Assembly (NCBI RefSeq): GCF_000763295.1
Contig: NZ_JRJE01000030.1
Span: 85,021-149,020 of the forward strand
DNA length: 64,000 nt
Reading direction: 5' to 3'
Origin: Thalassospira australica
GTDB taxonomy: Bacteria; Pseudomonadota; Alphaproteobacteria; Rhodospirillales; Thalassospiraceae
The position numbers were made by a program, and so were the translations under genes. Below the pieces are notes generated by a model that saw only the letters and a program-made list of their open reading frames with translations, was not told the origin of the DNA and did no database searches. Shown in pieces: positions 28,271 to 37,332 of this stretch (within the stretch, counting starts at the first letter, position 1; each line of letters starts with the position of its first letter).

Positions 28271-28310
28271 ACACCCCCTGTATCACAATGATGCAGGGGT
28301 GTTTTTGTTT
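28271..28310 (+). terminator. Intrinsic terminator of the small gene
   Basis: ACACCCCCTG pairs with CAGGGGTGT (one bulged C), followed by TTTTGTTTG. Confidence 0.85.
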
Positions 28311-28386
28311 GTGCTCTTCACCTTGATGCCCCGCACCGTTATTAAAGGGGGACAAGCCCCACCCAATTGCGCAGAAGTTGGTCTTT

Positions 28387-29175
28387 ATGAAACTTGCCCA
28401 TTACGCCTTTGGCGACGAAAACCGCGATAACGGTACCATCGTGATCATCCATGGCCTGTTTGGTCAGGCGCGGAACTGGACGGCCATTGCCCGACGCCTT
28501 GCCGAGAAATACCACGTGGTTACGGCTGATTTGCGCAATCACGGCAGATCAGACTGGGACATGGAAATGACCTATCCCGCGATGGCAGGGGATCTGGCCG
28601 AACTGATCCGGGACGTTTCGGACAAACCGGTTCATCTGGTCGGGCATTCCATGGGGGGCAAGGCATCCATGATGTTGACCCTTTCGGCTGATGCAGATCT
28701 TGTGGCGGACCTTGTGGTGGTTGATATTGCCCCGGTACAATATGACCATGACTATAGCGGTTATATTGAAGCGATGCGGTCGGTTGATTTCGAAAAAATT
28801 TCCCGCCGCGCCGAGGTCGAAGACGCCCTGTCATCAGGGGTATCGGAAAAAGGTGTTCGCCAATTCCTGGCCCAGAATGTTGCGACCGACAAGGAAACGG
28901 GTGCCATGTCCTGGCAAGTCAATATTGATGCCATGGCAGAACATCTTGGCGATATTACCGGCTGGCCCGAGGGCGGGCTTGCTGATCAGTATGATGGTGA
29001 TGTGCTGTTTATTTCGGGTGCCAATTCACATTATGTCGATCCCAAGGACCGCGACCACATCAAGTCACTGTTTCCCAAGGCCGCCTTTACCAGCATCAAG
29101 GGGGCAGGTCATTGGGTGCATGCCGAAAAACCCGATGCGGTATTGCTCACCCTGTCTGCTTTCCTGAACCGTTAA
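28387..29175 (+). CDS. Alpha/beta-fold hydrolase (YbfF-like)
   Basis: 262 residues. The oxyanion-hole motif HGLFGQARNW is followed by the nucleophile elbow GHSMGG near residue 92 and the catalytic His in GAGHWVHAEKP at the end; VVDIAP follows the elbow as in the YbfF acyl esterase group. The cap region between residues 120 and 200 is typical. ATG 28387 is preferred over TTG 28378. The gene lies 24 bases before the NUDIX gene and probably shares its mRNA. Substrate unknown. Confidence 0.85.
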   Translation: MKLAHYAFGDENRDNGTIVIIHGLFGQARNWTAIARRLAEKYHVVTADLRNHGRSDWDMEMTYPAMAGDLAELIRDVSDKPVHLVGHSMGGKASMMLTLSADADLVADLVVVDIAPVQYDHDYSGYIEAMRSVDFEKISRRAEVEDALSSGVSEKGVRQFLAQNVATDKETGAMSWQVNIDAMAEHLGDITGWPEGGLADQYDGDVLFISGANSHYVDPKDRDHIKSLFPKAAFTSIKGAGHWVHAEKPDAVLLTLSAFLNR

Positions 29176-29199
29176 TGCGAAGGCCAAAGGAAAACCATT

Positions 29200-29817
29200 G
29201 TGTCAGAACTTCCCAAAGGTTGGTCAATTCCCAAAGCGGAACATGTGCGGGTCGGTGATATCGATTGCCTGTCCGACGATTGGTATCGGCTTTATCGGGT
29301 CAGTTTCGATCTGAAACGGTCTGATGGATCATGGCAGCATCAAACCCGTGAAACCTATGAACGGGGCAATGGGGCAGGCATTTTGCTTTATAACCCGACC
29401 GATCGGACTGTCATTCTGACCCGTCAGTTCCGGTTGCCTTCCTTTGTGAATGGCAATGAAGACGGCATGTTGATTGAAGTGCCTGCGGGGTTGCTTGATG
29501 ACCGCGATCCGGCGGCGGCCGTGATTGCCGAGGTCGAAGAAGAAACCGGTTATAAAATTGGCAAACCGCGTGAGGTGTTTGACCTGTTCATGAGCCCGGG
29601 ATCGGTGACCGAACGCCTGCATCTGTTTGTGGCCGAAGTAACCCGCGATCACCGCGAAGGTGAGGGCGGTGGTCTGCATCACGAAGGCGAAGACATCGAC
29701 GTTCTGGAAGTTGGCTTTGCCGATGTTCTTGCGATGATGGCGGATGGGCGCATTCGTGATGCCAAAACAGTCATCTTGCTACAGCATGCGCTTCTGAACG
29801 GGCTGTTTGGCAAATAA
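29200..29817 (+). CDS. nudK: NUDIX hydrolase of the NudK (GDP-mannose pyrophosphatase) type
   Basis: 205 residues. The Nudix box is GLLDDRDPAAAVIAEVEEETGY (residues 97-118), which has the required REx2EE-like core, here AEVEEETG. Upstream TRQFRLP and downstream SPGSVTERLHLFVAEV are characteristic of the NudF/NudK ADP-ribose and GDP-mannose group. The GTG start at 29200 follows AAAGGA. Family assignment is firm; the exact substrate is not. Confidence 0.83.
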   Translation: MSELPKGWSIPKAEHVRVGDIDCLSDDWYRLYRVSFDLKRSDGSWQHQTRETYERGNGAGILLYNPTDRTVILTRQFRLPSFVNGNEDGMLIEVPAGLLDDRDPAAAVIAEVEEETGYKIGKPREVFDLFMSPGSVTERLHLFVAEVTRDHREGEGGGLHHEGEDIDVLEVGFADVLAMMADGRIRDAKTVILLQHALLNGLFGK

Positions 29818-29822
29818 TCCCG

Positions 29823-30563
29823 TTACCAAGGTAGCGCCTTACCATCATAACTATAAAACCCGCCGGAATTTTCTGCACTGAGCTGATCAAGCACAGACAG
29901 CATATTGGCCGTGGCCTCAAGCGGGCTTTGAACCCTAAGTCCGGCTTTGGCGAATGGGCCGGAAAGTCCGGTGTCCACCGTACCCGGATGCAGGGCAACA
30001 CAGACTGCTTCGCGTTTGCTGCGTCCGATTTCAATCGCCGCGCATTTCACAAGCTGGTTAAGCGCCGCCTTGGCCGCGCGATAACCATACCACCCGCCCA
30101 TGCGATTATCACCAATGCTGCCGACCTTGGCTGACAAGGTCGCAAAAACCGATTTGCCAGACCGTGGTAACAGCGGACAGAAATGTTTCATCAAAAGGGC
30201 CGGGCCGATGGCATTGATCTGAAACTGCTTTGCCATGTAGTCGGGGTCAATCTGGCGCAGGGATTTTTCCGGCAGAAACGCATCGTCATGCAGATAGCCG
30301 GTTGCATCAATGATCAATCGAATGTCGCGGCCAGATTGCTGTGCCTGTTGTTTTGCGTGATCTGCACAGGTTGCAATGGTTCCGGGTTTTGTCAAATCGA
30401 GTGCCGATGTGGTTGTGCGGGCATATTGCAGGATTTTCGCAAAATGCCCCGATGTTGTCAGGTGGGTGATAAAGGCCTTGCCGATGCCGCCGGTCGCGCC
30501 AATCACGATGGCGATCCCGTCGTTTGGCATGCTGTGCCAGTTCGCTTTCGGGAAATCTGCCAT
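29823..30563 (-). CDS. Short-chain dehydrogenase (C-factor-like SDR)
   Basis: 246 residues. GATGGIGKA (about residues 21-29) binds the nucleotide, LIIDATGYLHDD replaces the usual NNAG, a Ser is in TLSAKVGS, and YGYRAAKAALN supplies Tyr and Lys. The variant motifs place it with the CsgA/C-factor-like SDRs. ATG 30563 has AAGGTG upstream. It is convergent with nudK, with only 5 bases between stops. Confidence 0.82.
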   Translation of the reverse strand: MADFPKANWHSMPNDGIAIVIGATGGIGKAFITHLTTSGHFAKILQYARTTTSALDLTKPGTIATCADHAKQQAQQSGRDIRLIIDATGYLHDDAFLPEKSLRQIDPDYMAKQFQINAIGPALLMKHFCPLLPRSGKSVFATLSAKVGSIGDNRMGGWYGYRAAKAALNQLVKCAAIEIGRSKREAVCVALHPGTVDTGLSGPFAKAGLRVQSPLEATANMLSVLDQLSAENSGGFYSYDGKALPW

Positions 30564-30678
30564 AAGATGCACCTTTGTTTGTGGTTTTAACATCTTACGG
30601 CAAAAATCAGGGTGTGGTTCAAAACCGCAAAAAGGTGCGAACCCAAGAGTTTAATCAGAAGCCAGACCGGGATCAGCG

Positions 30679-32538
30679 TCAGGGGGCGGCATCTGGTGTC
30701 GCGGTTTTTGCACCCGCATCGTTTTGTTCTTCATGTTCATCACGCATGATTTCAAACAGCGTTTCATTCTGGGCTCGCATGGTGTCGATATAGCCTTTAT
30801 CAATTCCGTTTGCGTTCCATTGTGCGCGAAGTTTTTCAAGCGTTTCGAAATCATGTTTGCGAAACGCGGTCTTTTTGCGTTCGGCCCGTGCGCTTGAAAG
30901 GCCGAGTTCAATCAGCGCATCACGCCCAAGGTTCAGTGCACTTTCAAACGTTTCACGTTCGACGAAATGCGCCCCGGCATTTTCAAGTTCGTACACATGG
31001 TGGCGGTCAATGGCACGGGCGAGAATGCGCACATTGGGATAGTGTGATGCGACATGGGCAACAAGGGCTGTGAGCTTTTCGCGGTCGTCGATGGCGGCAA
31101 CAAACAGTTTTGCCTGTTCAATACCGGTATTGTGCAAAAGATCCGGTCGCGTCGCATCCCCATAAAACCCACGAAATCCGATCCGGCCAAGGTTTTCAAT
31201 CACCTGCGGGTCATGGTCAAGGACCACCACCTGATATCCGCTGGTGGTTAAAAGTCGGGTGACGATCTGGCCAAAACGGCCAATCCCGGCAACCACGATT
31301 GAACCGGTTTGATCAATTTCATCTGCTTCGCGTGAGGTATCTTTGATCAGACGTGGCGCCAGAAGTCTTTCGTGCAGGATGAAGGCCGCGGGTGTGAGGA
31401 CCATCGTCAAGGCAACCGCAAGGGTAAGTTTCTGGACAAGCTCGATCGGTAAAACACCAACGCCAAGAGCAATGCCAAACAGAACAAAGGCAAATTCACC
31501 GGCCTGGGCCAGGCCGACCGTAAACAGCATGCGATCAACGCCACACATGCGAACGCAGCTTGCGATCACAAACAGAACAACGGCCTTGATCAGCATGATG
31601 CCAACGGCAAGTGCCAGCAACATTGCCGGTTGATCAAACAACAGGTTGAAATCAATGCTGGCCCCGACAGTCAGGAAGAACAGGCCCAGCAACAATCCCT
31701 TGAATGGTTCGATATCGTTTTCAAGTTCGTGACGATATTCGCTATCAGATAAAACAACTCCGGCCAGAAACGTTCCCAGTGCCGGGCTAAGGCCGATGGC
31801 ATCCATCAGCAAAGCTGTTCCGATCACAAGCAACAAGGCACTGGCGGTAAATATCTCGCGCAGGCGGGAGGCCGCGATAAAGCGAAAAACCGGGCGTATC
31901 AGATACCGTCCGCCGATAATGATCAAGGCAATTGCCCCGACAGTTACCAACGGTTCAGCCCAGTCCGGGACGATATCAAGTAAAATGGCGCTATGTGCCG
32001 ATGCTTGTTCGACATCCCCGCCCGTGCCGGAAATGATCAAAAGCGGTATGATGGCTAGCATCGGGATAACGGCGACATCCTGGGTCAACAGAACGGAAAA
32101 GATGCTTTTGCCCCCAACGGTGCCAAGCCAGCCTTTTTCGCCAAGCGTTTGCAAGACAATGGCCGTTGATGACAGCGCAAGAACCATGCCGATGGCAACC
32201 GCTTGCTGCCAGGGCAAGCCAAACCCATATCCAGCTGCGGCAATTAAAAAGGTGGTGGCAACAACCTGCGCCCCGCCAAGACCGATAAGCTGCCCCCGCA
32301 TTGCCCAAAGCATCGAGGGGCGTAATTCAAGCCCGACAAGAAACAGCATCATGACCACACCGAATTCTGCAAAATGCTGCAGTTCGGTGGTTTCTGCCCC
32401 GACAATGCCAAGCGCCGGCCCGATCACGACCCCGGCAATCAGATAACCAAGAACTGACCCCAGCCCAAGGCGCTGCGCGATTGGAACAGCAATGACCGCA
32501 GCTACAAGATAGACAAAGGCAGAGGACAGTATTTCCAT
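30679..32538 (-). CDS. Kef-type K+/H+ antiporter (CPA2) with TrkA-N domain
   Basis: 619 residues. The first 380 form about 12 membrane helices of the CPA2 fold, including VGLELRPSMLW, ALSSTAIVLQTL and GLSPALGTFLAGVVLSDSEYRHELE. The cytosolic KTN domain starts near residue 400 with VVAGIGRFGQIV, an NAD(H)-binding motif, and includes the acidic VLDHD. No ancillary KefF/KefG oxidoreductase gene is adjacent. It probably expels K+ under electrophile or redox stress; KefB versus KefC cannot be decided. Confidence 0.88.
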   Translation of the reverse strand: MEILSSAFVYLVAAVIAVPIAQRLGLGSVLGYLIAGVVIGPALGIVGAETTELQHFAEFGVVMMLFLVGLELRPSMLWAMRGQLIGLGGAQVVATTFLIAAAGYGFGLPWQQAVAIGMVLALSSTAIVLQTLGEKGWLGTVGGKSIFSVLLTQDVAVIPMLAIIPLLIISGTGGDVEQASAHSAILLDIVPDWAEPLVTVGAIALIIIGGRYLIRPVFRFIAASRLREIFTASALLLVIGTALLMDAIGLSPALGTFLAGVVLSDSEYRHELENDIEPFKGLLLGLFFLTVGASIDFNLLFDQPAMLLALAVGIMLIKAVVLFVIASCVRMCGVDRMLFTVGLAQAGEFAFVLFGIALGVGVLPIELVQKLTLAVALTMVLTPAAFILHERLLAPRLIKDTSREADEIDQTGSIVVAGIGRFGQIVTRLLTTSGYQVVVLDHDPQVIENLGRIGFRGFYGDATRPDLLHNTGIEQAKLFVAAIDDREKLTALVAHVASHYPNVRILARAIDRHHVYELENAGAHFVERETFESALNLGRDALIELGLSSARAERKKTAFRKHDFETLEKLRAQWNANGIDKGYIDTMRAQNETLFEIMRDEHEEQNDAGAKTATPDAAP

Positions 32539-32696
32539 AAGTCAGGCTCCGGCAGGGGCGCGTCATGTGAGTTATGAGTAATGCGGCAAACGGTGCCCGT
32601 GTCGAGCGCACCGGAAGGGATGGTTGGTCTCGGAACGGTCATTCCAAGAGGCAGGTATGTGGTGCGTCTGCATTAACTGTCAATGCGGGTGTGACA

Positions 32697-32732
32697 AGAA
32701 AAAAGCCGCCTCGTTAAACGGGCGGCTTTTAA
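32697..32732 (-). terminator. Intrinsic terminator of phaZ
   Basis: A 10-bp perfect stem (AAAAGCCGCC/GGCGGCTTTT) is followed on the minus strand by TTCTTGTC, 15 bases after the phaZ stop. Confidence 0.9.
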
Positions 32733-32745
32733 TGCAAGTTGCGGA

Positions 32746-34035
32746 TTATTCGGCGGCGTTAATCCGTGTGATATCCGGTGCACTCCTTGCACCTTTGCCT
32801 TCTTGATCGTGGCGCCGGATGAATTCCTTGATCCGCGGGCTGATCTGTTCGCGCCAGCGACGCCCGTTAAACACGCCATAATGACCAACGCCCTGCTGAA
32901 TATGATGCATACGCATATTGTCTGGCAGGTTGGTGGTCAGTTTGTGCGCGGCCCGGGTTTGCCCCATGCCGGTAATGTCATCACGTTCGCCCTCAACGGT
33001 GAGCAGGGCGGTTTTGGTGATGGCGGATGGTTCGACCGGAATGCCCTGCCAGCGCATGGTGCCCTCGGGCAGGCTGTGTTCATGGAACACGGATTTTAGT
33101 GTTTGCAGATAGAATTCCGCTGTCATGTCCATGACAGCAAGATATTCATGATAGAAATTACGCTTGGCGTCCGCGCTTTCACCGTCGCCTTCGACCAGAT
33201 GCAGGAACATGTCATGGTGGGCGGAAACGTGACGGTCCCAGTTCATGCTCATGAACCCGGCAAGCTGCATGAAGCCCGGATACACACGTCGCATCACCCC
33301 GGCATGGGGCAGCGGAACATGCGAAATCACATGGCGTTCAAACCAGTCCAGACTGTGCTGTTTGGCGAATTTATTGACGTCGGTCGGGTTTTCGCGGGTA
33401 TCAATCGGGCCGCCCATCAGCGTCATCGAGGCAGGTTGGCAGGTCTCATTGCCTGCTGCCATCAGGGATGCGGCAGCCACCACCGGAACAGATGGCTGGC
33501 ATACCGCCATCATGTGGGTGTTAGGGCCAAGCTTGCGCAGGAAACGCATCAGATAGTCGATATAGCTATCAAGATCGAAATGACCAAGATGGACCGGCAC
33601 CAGACGGGCATCCGTCCAGTCGGTAATATAGACGTCATGATCTGGCAGCAACGCTTCGACCGTACCGCGCAGAAGGGTCGAAAAGTGGCCCGACAGTGGG
33701 GCAACGATCAACAGGCGCGGGTCATCGGGCTGCGTCTTGAGATGGCCGGTCTCGCGCTTGAAATGCAGAAGGTTGCAAAACGGCTCGCTGTGAACGACTT
33801 CTTCGGTAATCGGCACGGTTTCACCGTTGATCACGGTCGAATCAAGGCCGAATTCAGGTTTGCCGTAACGATGGGTAATATGGGTAAACACGTCACATGC
33901 TGCTGCCGCTGCCCGACCCTGATGGGTATAGGACATCGGGTTGGCAGGATTGCGCAGCCACTTCTTGCTGGCATCCGCGGCCATCCGAAGCGGGCTGATC
34001 GTGGCGTGCTGCAATTCATATAGGTGATACAGCAT
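32746..34035 (-). CDS. phaZ: Intracellular polyhydroxyalkanoate depolymerase
   Basis: 429 residues without a signal peptide. The lipase-box position reads VCQPSVP, so the nucleophile is Cys, as in the PhaZ1-type intracellular depolymerases of Ralstonia. The Asp lies in VEGERDDITG and the His in GVGHYGVFNG. GGPIDTRENP is another family signature. It mobilises stored polyhydroxybutyrate. GGGAG precedes the ATG. A TGC-rich palindrome lies about 330 bases upstream. Confidence 0.92.
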   Translation of the reverse strand: MLYHLYELQHATISPLRMAADASKKWLRNPANPMSYTHQGRAAAAACDVFTHITHRYGKPEFGLDSTVINGETVPITEEVVHSEPFCNLLHFKRETGHLKTQPDDPRLLIVAPLSGHFSTLLRGTVEALLPDHDVYITDWTDARLVPVHLGHFDLDSYIDYLMRFLRKLGPNTHMMAVCQPSVPVVAAASLMAAGNETCQPASMTLMGGPIDTRENPTDVNKFAKQHSLDWFERHVISHVPLPHAGVMRRVYPGFMQLAGFMSMNWDRHVSAHHDMFLHLVEGDGESADAKRNFYHEYLAVMDMTAEFYLQTLKSVFHEHSLPEGTMRWQGIPVEPSAITKTALLTVEGERDDITGMGQTRAAHKLTTNLPDNMRMHHIQQGVGHYGVFNGRRWREQISPRIKEFIRRHDQEGKGARSAPDITRINAAE

Positions 34036-34348
34036 TTGTTCTCACTCCCGGGTGATGGGCATCTTGACGCCAATTCACCGCTGGTTACGGCATTTCATCC
34101 TGATCTTTGCGTGCGCTGCTTTTGCGAAACACGTTCTGGCTTTTCTGGTTATGGACCGGGATAACCTTGTCCCGTTCTGATTGCGCAGCAGCATTTGGCT
34201 GGTGCTTCGTGTTCAGAAATCCAAATAATTGCTTTGAAGCCTACGTTAGTTGAGCTTACTTGCAATAGCCATTAAGTATGATGAAATTCCAAATTATCGT
34301 TTTTCACACTGATTCAAACGAAAAATTGCCCCCATGTCGAGTGAAATT

Positions 34349-34382
34349 TTGCAACGCAGCGTAAGTTGTTGCGTTGCAACAA
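34349..34382. promoter_or_regulatory. TGC-rich nested palindromes upstream of phaZ
   Basis: TTGCAACGCA (34349-34358) pairs with TGCGTTGCAA (34370-34379). A second, overlapping palindrome is TTGTTGC-GTT-GCAACAA (34366-34382). TTGC/GCAA repeats of this kind resemble the TGC-rich targets of the polyhydroxyalkanoate regulator PhaR. No regulator gene is nearby. Nothing else in 34036-34348 was recognised. Confidence 0.4.
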
Positions 34383-34498
34383 GTGTTTCAAGCTTGAAAT
34401 GATCTCGCTTTGTCGTGCTGTGCCTGTTTTGAGGTGTGCCAGAAAGAATCGCGGTTTTTGCACGTGGCTACAGGTGCCATCAATCTGAAGTCCACCGA

Positions 34499-34534
34499 GA
34501 AAAAAGACGCCGCTATCGGGGAGATAGCGACGTC
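34499..34534 (-). terminator. Intrinsic terminator of a LexA-controlled unit
   Basis: GACGTCGCTATC pairs with GATAGCGGCGTC (one mismatch) around a 5-base loop and is followed on the minus strand by TTTTTTCTC. A further imperfect hairpin (CTGACCG...CGGTCAG) at 34608-34664 lies upstream in the same transcript. Confidence 0.8.
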
Positions 34535-34735
34535 AAATACGCGGAGTATGCGGAGATCATTATTGCGGTCCATGAGGCCGGTTTGGGAAGACCGGGCGAA
34601 AGGGAAGGTCTGACCGACAGGCGGGACAGGGTTTGGGTGCGGGGTAGCCTGCCGGTCAGACGCCCGAGATGGACAAAAGCTTGGTGGCTTATGATCCGGG
34701 CCTCACAGATTTAGATAACGTATGTTGGGAACTTC

Positions 34736-34869
34736 TCAGACAAGACCGCGAAGGGTTTGCGCCATGCCAATCCCGATCACGAACAGGAAAAATCCTGTGC
34801 TGCCGACAACTGCAACAGTGCTGCAAAGCTCGTTTAAGCGGGTCGGGTTCTCGATCAGTTTCAGCATGG
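34736..34869 (-). CDS. SOS-controlled small membrane peptide, frame interrupted
   Basis: GGAGGA stands 6 bases before ATG 34869, but the frame stops after MLKN in a run of five A. Shifting by -1 in that run opens a frame to 34736: KLIENPTRLNELCSTV, then a hydrophobic helix VVGSTGFFLFVIGIGMA, then a short basic end, about 44 residues in total. Two LexA boxes and a TTGCGG-N17-TATGGT promoter lie upstream and a terminator downstream. The gap could be a real one-base deletion, a sequencing error in the homopolymer, or recoding. Resemblance is in style only to SOS-induced membrane peptides such as TisB or SidA. Confidence 0.4.
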
Positions 34870-34906
34870 TTTGTCCTCCTCAATCTGTCTGAGGAAACCA
34901 TACTGT

Positions 34907-34942
34907 TCTGATTTTGTTCCCGCAAGAACAAAATTGGAACAA
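34907..34942 (-). promoter_or_regulatory. Two LexA boxes (GTTC-N7-GTTC type)
   Basis: GTTC-TGATTTT-GTTC at 34907-34921 and GAAC-AAAATTG-GAAC at 34928-34942 each match the direct-repeat LexA site of Alphaproteobacteria in opposite orientations. They cover the promoter of the small unit at 34499-34869. A third, N6-spaced copy lies at about 34992-35005. Confidence 0.75.
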
Positions 34943-35005
34943 AATTGGATAATCTTGTTTATTCGTTTGAAATTAAATACAAAAATCATGTTCTCAAATG
35001 TTCTC

Positions 35006-35763
35006 ATTTTATGACTTGATTAGAACATTCGGGTGTTTTTCATGTATGCCTGCTGTGCGGGCGGCCGCGGAAAATGGCGATTCCTTACGAGTCTTGAGCC
35101 AAAATAAGCTTATTTGGGTTCGAGTTGCGGAAACCCGGAACGGGTGAATAAGGGTGAATAAGGGCGGGGCGGTGTAAATCCTGCTGTTGTCGGGGGGCTG
35201 TTTTCATCGGGTTTCGAAACACATTTTGTACGTCCAAGTGTCATCGGAAGTTCTTTTGACCAAAGCCGGACCAGTCTGCGCACAATCAAACTGTTGCACG
35301 TTGCTTCAAGTGGCCTAGAATAAAAGGAAATCCGGTCGTGCGCAGGGGTGTTTTGCAATAAACTGTTACGCTTAAACCGGATTTCGGTAAAACGTCGATT
35401 TTCGCGCGTGATCGCAGTGGTCTTGACCCCTTGGATCGTGTAACAGTGCGCGAACTGGTTGTGATTTTTGCCGTGCTGATCAGGACACAGCAAGGCAGTA
35501 GATTACGGCTTTGGTCGTTAAACATACCAAATGATTGATCCGCTCTGGCGGGAAGTCATTTCGGTCATCCCCAAAAGGGGCGACAGATCAAAGTCATCTT
35601 GATTGATTGCCATGAATTGATCAGATGACAGAATAGAGGCACTTCCGGAAAGGCCGGACTTGCCACCACGGCACAGCGCCGTGCCCCGATTGTCTGCCAG
35701 GATCGCAAGATCCGGGGTCCCACCTTGGCGACGGGAAGGAAACGTTGGAAGGCTAAGGGCATA
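35006..35763. other. Non-coding stretch upstream of zwf
   Basis: No frame here looks like a protein. A short tandem repeat of GGGTGAATAA occurs twice at about 35141-35161, and a hairpin CACGGC-ACAGC-GCCGTG lies at 35667-35683, 80 bases before zwf. The latter could belong to the zwf leader. I see no recognisable operator. Confidence 0.4.
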
Positions 35764-37251
35764 ATGAAACAAAGGCTAAAGCATCGTATCGCGGATATCG
35801 TGATTTTCGGTGGGACCGGAGATCTGGCGTTACGGAAACTTTTTCCCGCACTTTATGAAATGGAACGCACCGGGCGTTTCGACGATGAAACCCGTATCTT
35901 TGGCGCATCGCGTAGCGAACATAGCGACGACGCATTCCGGGATAAATTGCAAGAAGCCGGGAAGAAATTCATTCCCGAAGGCGAATTTGATGCAGAGACC
36001 TGGACGAAATTTGCCAGCCGCATCGCCTATGTACAGGTTTCCGCCGGCGACGAAGCCGGTTTCAAGCTTTTGCATGAAAAATTGTCCGATCAACCTGATC
36101 GTGACCGGGTTTATTATTTCTCCACCAGCCCGGCCCTGTTTGCCGACATGGCCTTTAACCTGAAAAAAGCGGGTCTGGTTACACCGAATTCCCGTGTCGT
36201 ACTTGAAAAACCGCTGGGCCACGATCTTGATAGCTGCCGTGAAATCAACGGTCAGATCGGCGAGGTGTTTGAGGAAAACCAGATTTTCCGTATCGACCAT
36301 TATCTTGGCAAGGAAACGGTGCAGAATCTTATGATCCTGCGCTTTGCCAATGCGATGTTCGAGCCGCTCTGGAACAGTGCGCATATTGACCATGTGCAGA
36401 TCACCGTCGGCGAAGAGGTCGGTGTTGAAGGGCGCTGGTCCTATTACGATGACGCAGGCGCCATGCGCGACATGGTACAGAACCATATGTTGCAGCTTCT
36501 GTGTCTTGTTGCGATGGAACCGCCCTATGTGCTTGATCAGGATGCAGTCCGCGATGAGAAGGTAAAAGTGCTCAAGGCGCTTCAGCCGATCAATGACAGC
36601 AATATCGACAGTTCCACTGTGCGCGGCCAGTACCGCAAGGGTGCTGTGGGTGGCAAGGAAGTGCCGGGTTATCTTGAAGAAGAAGGTGCCAATACCGATA
36701 GCACCACCGAAACTTTCGTCGCGATCCGGGCCGAGCTTGATAACTGGCGCTGGTCCGGGGTTCCGTTTTATCTGCGCACGGGCAAACGTCTGCCGAAGCG
36801 TCATTCGGAAATCGTTATTCAGTTCCGTGACGTCCCGCACCAGATTTTCCCGCTGGCAAAATCCATGACCAACTATCAGGCCAACAAACTGGTTCTACGT
36901 TTGCAGCCTGATGACGGTATCCATCTTGTTCTCAACAACAAGAACCCGGGACCGGGTCTTGTGCGGTTGCGTCCGACGGCTCTTAACCTGTCCTTTGCTG
37001 AGGCATTTGGCGGGCGTAGCCCGGATGCATATGAGCGCCTGCTGCTTGATGCGATTGATGGCAATAACACGCTGTTCGTCCGTCGTGATGAACAGGACAT
37101 TGCCTGGCAGTGGGTCGATGCCATTCAGGAAGCGTGGCACAATAACCATATCACGCCCAAGGGATATACCGCCGGAACGTGGGGGCCATCAGCTGCCATT
37201 GCATTGATTGAACGCGATGGCCGGACCTGGAACGAAGAAGCCGGGTTCTAG
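35764..37251 (+). CDS. zwf: Glucose-6-phosphate 1-dehydrogenase
   Basis: 495 residues. FGGTGDLALRKL (about residues 16-27) binds NADP+, and RIDHYLGKETVQN contains the catalytic His/Lys pair of the family. The ATG at 35764 follows AAGGCTAAGGG. Oxidises glucose 6-phosphate to 6-phosphogluconolactone, the entry to the Entner-Doudoroff route. It heads the zwf-pgl-edd-glk-eda operon, with 81 bases before pgl. Confidence 0.96.
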   Translation: MKQRLKHRIADIVIFGGTGDLALRKLFPALYEMERTGRFDDETRIFGASRSEHSDDAFRDKLQEAGKKFIPEGEFDAETWTKFASRIAYVQVSAGDEAGFKLLHEKLSDQPDRDRVYYFSTSPALFADMAFNLKKAGLVTPNSRVVLEKPLGHDLDSCREINGQIGEVFEENQIFRIDHYLGKETVQNLMILRFANAMFEPLWNSAHIDHVQITVGEEVGVEGRWSYYDDAGAMRDMVQNHMLQLLCLVAMEPPYVLDQDAVRDEKVKVLKALQPINDSNIDSSTVRGQYRKGAVGGKEVPGYLEEEGANTDSTTETFVAIRAELDNWRWSGVPFYLRTGKRLPKRHSEIVIQFRDVPHQIFPLAKSMTNYQANKLVLRLQPDDGIHLVLNNKNPGPGLVRLRPTALNLSFAEAFGGRSPDAYERLLLDAIDGNNTLFVRRDEQDIAWQWVDAIQEAWHNNHITPKGYTAGTWGPSAAIALIERDGRTWNEEAGF

Positions 37252-37332
37252 GATTGTGCGAGCCTGGCCTTTGGTCATCTATCGGGCGGGGCCATCACAC
37301 TTGCAGGATTATCCCAACGTCGGGAAGAAGAC

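Noticed and set aside
33103..34023. Plus-strand open frame of 306 codons opposite phaZ
   Set aside because: Antisense to the clear phaZ gene, with no recognisable motif.
34436..34714. Plus-strand open frame of 92 codons
   Set aside because: It spans two strong hairpins and the terminator of the opposite transcript; no protein-like features.
35110..35493. Minus-strand open frame of 127 codons upstream of zwf
   Set aside because: Unstructured composition rich in Arg, Pro and Ser, no ribosome site, no family resemblance.
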